DNA from: Akkermansia sp.
Lineage (GTDB): Bacteria > Verrucomicrobiota > Verrucomicrobiia > Verrucomicrobiales > Akkermansiaceae
Length of the DNA stretch: 5,080 nt
NCBI GenBank assembly: GCA_017379255.1
Contig: JAFNWZ010000433.1
Span: 1-5,080 of the forward strand
Direction of reading: 5' to 3'
Shown: in pieces, positions 1 through 5,080 of the stretch
Layout: the number at the start of each line of letters is the position of its first letter
Position numbering within the stretch: position 1 is the first letter of the stretch
Program-made: the position numbers and the translations under genes
The notes under the pieces: generated by a model
The model's input: the letters and a program-made list of their open reading frames with translations, nothing else
Database searches by the model: none
What the model was told of the DNA's origin: nothing

Positions 1-179
1 ACGCAGCAATCATAGAAAAGTTGAGTCAGCCTGAACCAAAGAGGATGAGCCATTTCACACACATCTATAACCCTGGCATCCCAGCCACATCGTTCATAAT
101 GCTCTGCCAAAGCACCTGCTGCCGAATGGTGCCCCTTGCCATACCCCACACTCAAAACCATTATACGTTTTGCCGTCAT
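1..179 (-). CDS. Partial glycosyltransferase, MGDG-synthase/MurG-like N-terminus
   Basis: This is the 5' end of a gene that leaves the window at its left edge; 59 codons are visible. The translation begins MTAKRIMVLSVGYGKGHHSA and continues with AAGALAEHYERCGWDARVIDV. A hydrophobic first strand, a glycine loop of the form GxGKGHHSAAGAL, and a second strand ending in V-I-D match the N-terminal Rossmann fold of the MGDG synthase family (PF06925 type, GT28/MurG superfamily). Known members move a sugar from a nucleotide donor to diacylglycerol or another lipid acceptor at the inner membrane. Which acceptor is used here cannot be read from the fragment. The start is uncertain: ATG at 179, an in-frame ATG at 161 and an in-frame GTG at 203 are all possible. 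AAAGG lies next to the 179 ATG but too close for a normal ribosome site. The gene follows the operon terminator by about 31 nt in the same orientation, so it may be transcribed by readthrough. Confidence 0.72.
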   Translation of the reverse strand, partial: MTAKRIMVLSVGYGKGHHSAAGALAEHYERCGWDARVIDVCEMAHPLWFRLTQLFYDCC

Positions 180-210
180 ACCTTTCACTTCGTCTTGCTC
201 CACCAGAACT

Positions 211-244
211 ATAAAAAGAACAAACTCCGGCTTTCTGCCGGAGT
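211..244 (-). terminator. Intrinsic terminator at the end of the export operon
   Basis: On the minus strand an 8-bp perfect GC-rich stem, ACTCCGGC pairing with GCCGGAGT (244-237 and 231-224), encloses a 5-nt loop AGAAA. It is followed by the T-rich run TTGTTCTTTTTAT. It lies 21 nt after the TAA stop of the OPX gene, where an intrinsic terminator for the operon is expected. The sequence on the plus-strand side of the stem is not T-rich, so it is unlikely to work in the opposite direction. Confidence 0.88.
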
Positions 245-265
245 CTGCCTTTCTAACAACTTGTA

Positions 266-883
266 TTACGGGCCAATTGTATCCGGACGCCCCTCAAACG
301 GAGGACGTCTGGGCACATATACCGAATCGTTCGGCAACAACTTGATGGCGCGGTCGCGTGCACTGAAATAATCATACGTTCTCGTCACCTTGCCGCGAGT
401 CACCTGAATCTTGCGCGAACCGAAGTCTGTGATATCGCCACAATCGATCAAAGCCTGAATCAGCGTCACGCCTTCACGATACGGCAGATTCTTCTTTTCG
501 CGCACATAGCCGGCAACCTGGATGAAGCGAGTATCCACTGCAACCTCGCCCTTCGGGCCAACATTAGCCATCACGATGGGGTCAGAATAAATCTGCTGAG
601 CCAGGTAGAGAGAGCGCAGAGAGTTTTCCACCTGACGTGCAGTCATCCCGACTACGCGAACGCGGCCCGCAAGATAAGGAACTGAAATCGTCCCGTCCTC
701 GCGGCTGACAGCATACTCGCCATTCACATTGCCGACATCCTCGCTGGGAATATTCTTGAACTGCAGTACCACTGTACCTCCTTTTGTCGCACGAGGCTCA
801 GTTGCAGCATCCTGCGCCATCACCGGCTGGAATGCGAAGCAAAGCACCAGCATTACAAACAACTGTATAATGAACTTCTTCAT
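266..883 (-). CDS. Short polysaccharide export (OPX) protein, Wza/GumB-like
   Basis: This 205-aa secreted protein belongs to the outer-membrane polysaccharide export family. Residues 1-23 form a signal peptide (MKK, then a hydrophobic core, likely cut near VMA-Q). Cys15 is preceded by LVL, which does not fit a lipobox, so it does not look like a lipoprotein as Wza is. Residues about 38-108 match the Poly_export domain, with DGTISVPYLAGRV, a GMTARQVENSL segment and a YSDPIVMANV strand. Residues about 118-192 form one SLBB domain (IQVAGYV, then LPYREGVTLIQALIDCGDIT, ending NDSVYVPRRPP). Wza is about 380 aa and has further SLBB-like repeats and a C-terminal amphipathic helix that forms the outer-membrane pore. 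Both are absent here, and the protein ends in a short Pro/Arg-rich tail. Its start lies 9 nt after the kinase stop, suggesting translational coupling. The family assignment is firm; the polymer is unknown. Confidence 0.9.
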   Translation of the reverse strand: MKKFIIQLFVMLVLCFAFQPVMAQDAATEPRATKGGTVVLQFKNIPSEDVGNVNGEYAVSREDGTISVPYLAGRVRVVGMTARQVENSLRSLYLAQQIYSDPIVMANVGPKGEVAVDTRFIQVAGYVREKKNLPYREGVTLIQALIDCGDITDFGSRKIQVTRGKVTRTYDYFSARDRAIKLLPNDSVYVPRRPPFEGRPDTIGP

Positions 884-892
884 AGTGTCAAA

Positions 893-3085
893 TTAATATA
901 AATCATCACTGTCGTTTTCGGGCGCAGGCGCAGCTTCCGTCTTTGCTGCAATTGCCTTAGGCTCGACTCGGTTATTACCCTTGCTGTAGTATGAGTAATA
1001 GGTGGTGTAGTACTGATACTGGGTATCACCCGAAATATCCACATTATTCATCACCAGACCCATGATACTGCCGCCAGCACTCTGAATCAGGGACTTGGAG
1101 CGCTGCAACGCCTTAATCGGCATCTTACGCGGCTGTAACACCAGCAACGTTGCATCAGCGCGGCTCACAAGCAGAGAGGCATCACTCACACCCAGCACGG
1201 GCGGAGAGTCCACCAGCACCACATCAAAGCGCTTCGAAACCTCTGCGAGCAGCTGGTGCATCCGGTTAGAACCAATAAGGCCACTCGGGTCAACCGGCAC
1301 CGGACCACTCGGAAGCATGTACAGATTCGCATGACCAGTCTGGAAAATGACATCCTTCAGTTCTGCGGACTGAGCAAGGTATGTGGACAGGCCACTATCA
1401 CTTTCAAGCTCTGCATATCGGGCCAGACGCGGACGGCGCAAGTCAGCATCAATCATCAGTGTGCTGTAACCAGCTTGTGCGAACACATAGGCGAGGTTAC
1501 TCAGGGTCGTTGTCTTACCTTCACCTGCATTTGCAGATACAACGGCAATAGTCGTAGCGCGGGCAACCTCACGTTTCAACTCGATATTCGTACGCAGAAT
1601 GCGGTATGCCTCAGCATCGGGGCTATCGCCACCCTGAAGAATAAGCAAGCCGGCATCCTGGGGAATAACACCCAGCACGGGCAATCCCAGCATACGCTCA
1701 GCGTCTTCAAGAGACTTGATGGAGGTATCAAAGTAGTTGCTGATGAAGGCCACAACCATACCGAGAATAATGCCCAGCACAGCACCCACAATCAGATTCA
1801 AACGATAATTCGGGCTACTGGGAGCTGTGGCAAGACCAGGCTGGCTATATACTTCCAAACTCGTACGAGGAGCCATAAGACGCATCTTATCGGCAATGTA
1901 ATCATTTTCCAGCTTGTCGTAGCGTGCCTTTTCCGCAGCATATTCCTGCAAGGCATTCTTCACCTTCTGATCCTCGAGTGTCTTATCGCGAAGCTTTTCC
2001 TTTGCAGCACTGTAGCGCTGTTCAAGATCCTGCAGCTCGGCTTTCTTCACTTCTATCTGATCTGCCATGGAATCACGCATACCCACCAGCTCCTCATAAA
2101 GCTGCTGCTGCGTTGCCTTATGCTGTTCATCCAGGCGGAGCACATTAGGATGTCTCTGCCCGTAACCGCTCAGCAGCATCTGAGCCCGGTTATTTTCTTC
2201 TTCCGTATAACGGTTATTCAGCTCACGCACCTTGGCGGAACAATACGATTCAGCAGTAAGAAGCCCTGTGCGGGTTACATACCCGAGCAGGTCTGCGTCC
2301 TTCAAATCCTGAAGCTTGCCAATATGCACAGACATCTGCGCAATCTCAGCCTCAAGCTGGAGCTTGTTATTATTCAGCTGTTGAAGAGTCTGTTCTTCTG
2401 CGCCTGCAGACATAGGTGCATTGTGCGCAGCATAATCATTCCACATACCCTGGATATACTTGCCGGAACGAATGTACTGGCGGACCACGTCTGCCTTGCG
2501 TTCCAGCTCATCCTGACGAGAGCGGAGCACCTCATAGCGCTTGTTAATTGCCTCGTTGATAATCGCGTTTTCCTTTTCTTCGCGAATCTCCTTATAACAA
2601 TCAACCACAGCCTGGCACGCCTGCTGTGACATACGAGGATCTTCTGTCTTTACCTCAATATCGACAAGATTCGTATTTTTGCGAGGCATGACATTAACCA
2701 TCGACATCAGCTGAAGTGCCGCTGTCGCCTCGTCCATGTCCCACTCGTTCGGCAAATCGAGCTTATTCGCGACAGCAATAAGATTTTGCTGGGAAACCAG
2801 AATTTCAAACTGTGTCTGCATGTACGCGTCAGACACAACTGCCTTCTCAATAGGATTCGACTCGCCTCCCACGGCCACATTAATCAAATCCCGGGGATAC
2901 TTGATTTCAAAAGTCATCCCGCTGGTGTACCGGGGCGTCATCATTTTGGTGATGACAGCACTACTCACAAACACCAACAAGAAAACAAAAAAAATGGTTT
3001 TCCACCGTCCACGCAGCACTTGCATGTAATCCTGTGCATGCAACACTGCCTCCGACTGAGACTGAGCACTCACCCCGTTATCCAT
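893..3085 (-). CDS. Wzc-type polysaccharide co-polymerase with BY tyrosine kinase domain
   Basis: This 730-aa inner-membrane protein joins a Wzz/GumC chain-length domain to a cytoplasmic bacterial tyrosine kinase. Residues 31-49 are the first membrane helix. Residues about 50-165 form the periplasmic Wzz region, and about 165-405 are long, charged and coiled-coil-like. A GNVR-type stretch with SSPNYR (423-428) precedes the second helix (about 429-452). The kinase has the oligomerisation motif ExxRxxR (E492, R495, R498), Walker A AGEGKTT (520-526, K524), Walker A' MIDADLRRP (544-552, D546 and D548) and Walker B VVLVDSPP (622-629, D626). The tail has seven tyrosines between 690 and 700, the usual autophosphorylation cluster, and a final Tyr730. 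The length is typical of fused Wzc proteins, and every key residue is present. In this family, cycles of cluster phosphorylation and dephosphorylation govern oligomer state and polymer export. No partner phosphatase lies in the window. Confidence 0.95.
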   Translation of the reverse strand: MDNGVSAQSQSEAVLHAQDYMQVLRGRWKTIFFVFLLVFVSSAVITKMMTPRYTSGMTFEIKYPRDLINVAVGGESNPIEKAVVSDAYMQTQFEILVSQQNLIAVANKLDLPNEWDMDEATAALQLMSMVNVMPRKNTNLVDIEVKTEDPRMSQQACQAVVDCYKEIREEKENAIINEAINKRYEVLRSRQDELERKADVVRQYIRSGKYIQGMWNDYAAHNAPMSAGAEEQTLQQLNNNKLQLEAEIAQMSVHIGKLQDLKDADLLGYVTRTGLLTAESYCSAKVRELNNRYTEEENNRAQMLLSGYGQRHPNVLRLDEQHKATQQQLYEELVGMRDSMADQIEVKKAELQDLEQRYSAAKEKLRDKTLEDQKVKNALQEYAAEKARYDKLENDYIADKMRLMAPRTSLEVYSQPGLATAPSSPNYRLNLIVGAVLGIILGMVVAFISNYFDTSIKSLEDAERMLGLPVLGVIPQDAGLLILQGGDSPDAEAYRILRTNIELKREVARATTIAVVSANAGEGKTTTLSNLAYVFAQAGYSTLMIDADLRRPRLARYAELESDSGLSTYLAQSAELKDVIFQTGHANLYMLPSGPVPVDPSGLIGSNRMHQLLAEVSKRFDVVLVDSPPVLGVSDASLLVSRADATLLVLQPRKMPIKALQRSKSLIQSAGGSIMGLVMNNVDISGDTQYQYYTTYYSYYSKGNNRVEPKAIAAKTEAAPAPENDSDDLY

Positions 3086-3099
3086 ATCTTTATAGTATC

Positions 3100-3136
3100 A
3101 AAAACGGAGGGGAAGCGTCTATTTCTCCCCCTCCGT
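3100..3136 (-). terminator. Terminator-like hairpin inside the operon (possible attenuator)
   Basis: In the 68-nt gap between the barrel gene and the kinase gene, the minus strand has a perfect 9-bp stem, ACGGAGGGG (3136-3128) pairing with CCCCTCCGT (3112-3104). The loop is 15 nt, and a run of five T (3104-3100) starts at the last base of the stem. The stem is strong, but the loop is long and the T-run short, so termination may be partial. It is placed to lower kinase and OPX expression relative to the two upstream genes, or to protect the upstream mRNA from 3' decay. Confidence 0.6.
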
Positions 3137-3153
3137 ATAAACATTTATATATT

Positions 3154-4374
3154 TTAGAAGCTATACGTCAGACCGGTAGAAACCACATGGCGCTTGTAGT
3201 CACCATACTTTCTGCTGGAGTCTGCATCGTAGTAGGTATATGTGTAAGTAATGTTACCAACCAGATCTTCCGAGAACTTGTAGTTCATACCGACAGTCGG
3301 ATTCCAGGAATAGTTGGTTTCATCCTGCATCATACCGTAGGTACCCTCGGTGTAGCAAGAGCGGAGAAGCGATATACCAAACGTGAATGACACATCGGGA
3401 GAGAGCGTGTAAACGGCATTCACCCCCATGCGGACGGCAAGGTCGGAAAGGTAGCTTGCACCCGCTCCGCGGTATGTATCCACGTTCTCGTTAGACAGCA
3501 CGAAGTACGAGTTCACGCTAAGCCCCTCTGCAACCTTACGGTTATAACCCAGGCGGACATTCGGACTCAAAATCTCCTTTTCACGGATATACTTCTGCTG
3601 CAGACCAACGCTGGCACTGCAGCTCGACACCGGGTCGAGAGAAAGGTCGAAACCTACCATCAACGTGATATTATCGGAGTTATAACCGTAATCACGCTGG
3701 TCATTCTTATATGTGAAATCCACATTGTAGCTCATCAGCTCAGAAGCGCGGTAACGCAGACCTGCACCAGCGGTAAGATACTGGCGGTCGTCCGTCTGAT
3801 ACTCGGTCTCGCTGTACAGAATACCACTGTAGCCACACTTCACATTCCAGCTCCAACGCGCATCAATGGAGTGGCTGTAGGAGTTATTGAAAGACCAGTT
3901 GAAACACTCACCCTGGCGGCGGGCAGCAGAAATACCGCTGGCGTAATCCGGCTCCGGGCTATAGGAAAGGTTCAGCGCTGCGGTATATGTGCTGCGGGAA
4001 TTGAAAGCATGCACAATCGTACCAGTCAGACCACAGTCAGCATAATTCGTCTTGCTGTCGTATGTGTTACCAACGCGGCTCACATCGCTCAGGTAACGAG
4101 TCATACCCAGGTTGAAGCGGTAGGAAATCTTATCCACCGACTCATAATCTGCGAATGTAGCACCAAGGCCAGCCTTCACAAATGCACTTGCATCCTCATC
4201 AGAGTGGGCCGTGTTTACATTTGAATCGTAACCCAGCTTGGCGTACACGCTATACGTAGCGGAGTGAGACTCCGGCAGACCAACCATGGGTGCAGTATCA
4301 TACAACGAAACAGCACCTGCTGAACTCACACAGAGGCAAGCCAGCACCAACTGCTTATAAAAATGAGATCTCAT
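3154..4374 (-). CDS. Outer-membrane beta-barrel protein (putative polysaccharide porin)
   Basis: This 406-aa protein has a signal peptide (about residues 1-21, ending SSAGA) and then many short amphipathic strands rich in alternating Tyr, Ser and Thr. Examples are YRFNLGMTRYL, YTAALNLSYS, YNVDFTYKN and LVGNITYTYTYY. It ends GLTYSF, with the C-terminal aromatic residue typical of barrels inserted by the BAM machinery. The early YAKLGYDSNVN segment (44-54) resembles the start of the putative beta-barrel porin 2 group (BBP2_2), often found in exopolysaccharide loci. It starts 20 nt after the upstream gene and shares the operon with a co-polymerase and a short OPX protein. It is therefore inferred to be the outer-membrane conduit for the polymer. 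An alternative is a structural or adhesion barrel unrelated to export. No ribosome-binding motif precedes the ATG. Barrel fold is well supported; porin function is inference. Confidence 0.82.
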   Translation of the reverse strand: MRSHFYKQLVLACLCVSSAGAVSLYDTAPMVGLPESHSATYSVYAKLGYDSNVNTAHSDEDASAFVKAGLGATFADYESVDKISYRFNLGMTRYLSDVSRVGNTYDSKTNYADCGLTGTIVHAFNSRSTYTAALNLSYSPEPDYASGISAARRQGECFNWSFNNSYSHSIDARWSWNVKCGYSGILYSETEYQTDDRQYLTAGAGLRYRASELMSYNVDFTYKNDQRDYGYNSDNITLMVGFDLSLDPVSSCSASVGLQQKYIREKEILSPNVRLGYNRKVAEGLSVNSYFVLSNENVDTYRGAGASYLSDLAVRMGVNAVYTLSPDVSFTFGISLLRSCYTEGTYGMMQDETNYSWNPTVGMNYKFSEDLVGNITYTYTYYDADSSRKYGDYKRHVVSTGLTYSF

Positions 4375-4394
4375 ATTATGCGACAGTCAGAGTA

Positions 4395-4961
4395 TTATTT
4401 ATTAGAAGAAGTATCACCAGGAGTCACGAAGAAATCCTCCTCAGGAGTGGTAGCGGGAGCATTCGGCACATAGGTCTGCACAGAATCACTGGAAATACCG
4501 TTACCAGTGGAGGTACCCGTAATAGTAGTGGCAGCAACACCCTGAGCCACCACACCTGCCACAGGCTGAGTCTGGGGCATCGTGTACAGCGTTGCCAGCA
4601 ACTGGAAGCCGGAGGACTCCACCGCAACCGGCACATAGCTGCCAGGATTATTATTATACGCATGAGCATTAGCCACAAACCCCTCTTCCAGAGAAGGGGA
4701 AGCAAGCAGCACAGAACGAAGCACAGAATAGGTTTCCGTGGCGCTCCAGGACTCACGCTGCATCATCACCGTTTTAAAAATCTCTACAGCATTATTAGGC
4801 TCTGCCTTAACAGCCTCATACACAGCAACACAAAGAGCGTCGAACGTAATGCCCGAACCTTTCTGCGCCATCTTGGCCACCTGCTCAGTAGTTGAGGCAG
4901 CCACACAGAAGTTGCCAGCGAATGCGGCAACAAGTAACATTGCTATCAGTGTCTTTTTCAT
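4395..4961 (-). CDS. Secreted protein of unknown function heading the export operon
   Basis: This 188-aa protein is not one I recognise. Residues 1-22 form a signal peptide (MKKT, hydrophobic core, VAA). Cys19 follows GNF and does not make a lipobox, so the product is probably soluble in the periplasm or exported. Residues about 23-125 look alpha-helical, with repeated hydrophobic helices (ITFDALCVAVYEAVKAEP, NNAVEIFKTVMM, TYSVLRSVLLASP). Residues about 130-188 are low-complexity, rich in Thr, Ser, Gly, Ala and Pro, and end with an acidic patch EEDFF and SSNK; this part is probably disordered. It is the first gene of the operon, 20 nt before the barrel gene, which suggests an accessory role in polymer export or barrel assembly. 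The ATG at 4961 is chosen because it directly precedes the signal peptide. No Shine-Dalgarno sequence is seen upstream. Confidence 0.78.
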   Translation of the reverse strand: MKKTLIAMLLVAAFAGNFCVAASTTEQVAKMAQKGSGITFDALCVAVYEAVKAEPNNAVEIFKTVMMQRESWSATETYSVLRSVLLASPSLEEGFVANAHAYNNNPGSYVPVAVESSGFQLLATLYTMPQTQPVAGVVAQGVAATTITGTSTGNGISSDSVQTYVPNAPATTPEEDFFVTPGDTSSNK

Positions 4962-4970
4962 ACGCGTAAA

Positions 4971-4985
4971 TTTGTTTAGAACAAA
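4971..4985 (-). repeat. Perfect inverted repeat between tRNA-like gene and operon start
   Basis: The minus strand reads TTTGTT-CTA-AACAAA, a 6-bp perfect inverted repeat with a 3-nt spacer. It begins at the discriminator base of the tRNA-like gene and ends 9 nt before the first ATG of the operon. It could be a weak hairpin, for example a signal for tRNA 3' processing, or an operator. It is AT-rich and short, so chance is possible. Confidence 0.4.
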
Positions 4986-5055
4986 GCGGGTAGCGGGAAT
5001 CGAACCCCCATGATCAGCTTTGAAGGCTGGAGCTTTAACAATAAGCTAAACCCGC
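4985..5055 (-). tRNA. tRNA-Gly-like gene with UCA anticodon, probably degenerate
   Basis: The minus strand folds as a 70-nt cloverleaf plus discriminator U73 (4985). The acceptor stem GCGGGTT pairs with TACCCGC except for a U7-U66 mismatch. The D stem is GCTT with AAGC. The anticodon stem is CCAGC with GCTGA, with a C27-A43 mismatch. The anticodon loop CTTCAAA gives UCA (5023-5021). The variable loop is 4 nt. The T stem GGGGG with CCCGC has a G50-G64 mismatch, and the T loop TTCGATT is canonical. The acceptor ends, anticodon-arm sequence, short variable loop and U73 closely match bacterial tRNA-Gly(UCC), differing at position 36 (C to A). The D loop ATTGTTA lacks the conserved purine 15 and G19. 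No CCA is encoded. The short variable arm excludes tRNA-Sec. The mismatches suggest a decaying or repurposed copy. Similarity to tRNA-Gly is from memory of the family, not a search. Confidence 0.68.
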
Positions 5056-5067
5056 GAACCCAATCGC

Positions 5068-5073
5068 ATTGTA
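5068..5073 (-). promoter_or_regulatory. Probable -10 box for the tRNA-like gene and possibly the operon
   Basis: TACAAT matches the sigma70 -10 consensus TATAAT at five of six positions. It lies 12 nt before the first base of the tRNA-like gene, so transcription would begin a few bases upstream of it. An overlapping alternative, TATGAT, lies at 5078-5073. The -35 region is outside the window. No other promoter is obvious between the tRNA-like gene and the first operon ATG, so this one may serve both. Confidence 0.5.
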
Positions 5074-5080
5074 TCATACA

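Noticed and set aside
21..371. Plus-strand open frames at the left edge
   Set aside because: They overlap the minus-strand glycosyltransferase start, the terminator hairpin and the end of the OPX gene, and the product looks like no protein family.
866..891. Promoter with a perfect TTGACA -35 (891-886) and TATACA -10 at 16 nt spacing
   Set aside because: It overlaps the start of the OPX gene, so the transcript would begin inside the coding region and lack the signal peptide. The -10 matches only four of six positions.
1189..1682. Repeated cacccagcacgggc at about 1189 and 1669
   Set aside because: Both copies encode the same short peptide PVLGV in the co-polymerase/kinase with the same codons. 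This looks like coincidental coding similarity rather than a functional repeat.
1256..2629. Long open frame of 457 codons on the plus strand
   Set aside because: It lies wholly antisense to the co-polymerase/kinase gene, whose domains and motifs are intact. The product is His/Leu-rich with no recognisable domain, and the frame is open because of the codon pattern of the real gene.
4290..4895. Plus-strand open frame of 201 codons near the right side
   Set aside because: It spans the gap between two minus-strand genes with clear signal peptides, and its product is Arg/His/Ser-rich without domain features. It is a shadow frame.
266..4961. Genome-wide reassignment of UGA to glycine
   Set aside because: The four complete genes all stop at TAA, which would be compatible, but their roughly 1,500 sense codons include many glycines and no in-frame TGA, so the genes show no sign of UGA used as sense.
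4985..5055. Selenocysteine tRNA
   Set aside because: The anticodon UCA would fit, but tRNA-Sec has a long variable arm, an extended acceptor stem and about 95 nt. This one has a 4-nt variable loop and 70 nt, and its arms resemble tRNA-Gly.

Overview
The window looks like part of a Gram-negative exopolysaccharide or capsule export locus. All the genes lie on the minus strand, so transcription runs from high to low coordinates. Host identity is a weak inference. There is a signal-peptide-bearing outer-membrane barrel, the -10 box before the tRNA is sigma70-like rather than the Bacteroidota TAnnTTTG type, and none of the four complete genes has a recognisable Shine-Dalgarno sequence. The gene content and protein style would fit Verrucomicrobiota (Akkermansia-like), but no marker gene here proves it.

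Layout in transcription order: a -10 box (5073-5068); a tRNA-like gene (5055-4985) that resembles tRNA-Gly(UCC) but carries anticodon UCA and several structural defects; a small perfect inverted repeat (4985-4971); a secreted protein of unknown function (4961-4395); an outer-membrane beta-barrel protein (4374-3154); a terminator-like hairpin in the 68-nt gap (3136-3100); a Wzc-type polysaccharide co-polymerase fused to a BY-type tyrosine kinase (3085-893); a short Wza/GumB-type export protein with one SLBB domain (883-266); a strong intrinsic terminator (244-211); and the start of a MurG/MGDG-synthase-like glycosyltransferase that runs off the left edge (179-1).

Working model: the kinase/co-polymerase in the inner membrane controls polymer length and export. 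The periplasmic OPX protein lacks the C-terminal helix that Wza uses to cross the outer membrane, and the separate beta-barrel probably supplies that pore. The unknown secreted protein heads the operon and may be an accessory factor. No polymerase, flippase or initiating transferase is visible, so the sugar-assembly genes must lie elsewhere. The gaps between the four genes are 20, 68 and 9 nt, which supports one operon with a possible internal attenuation point before the kinase. The most unusual element is the UCA-anticodon tRNA-Gly derivative directly in front of this operon.
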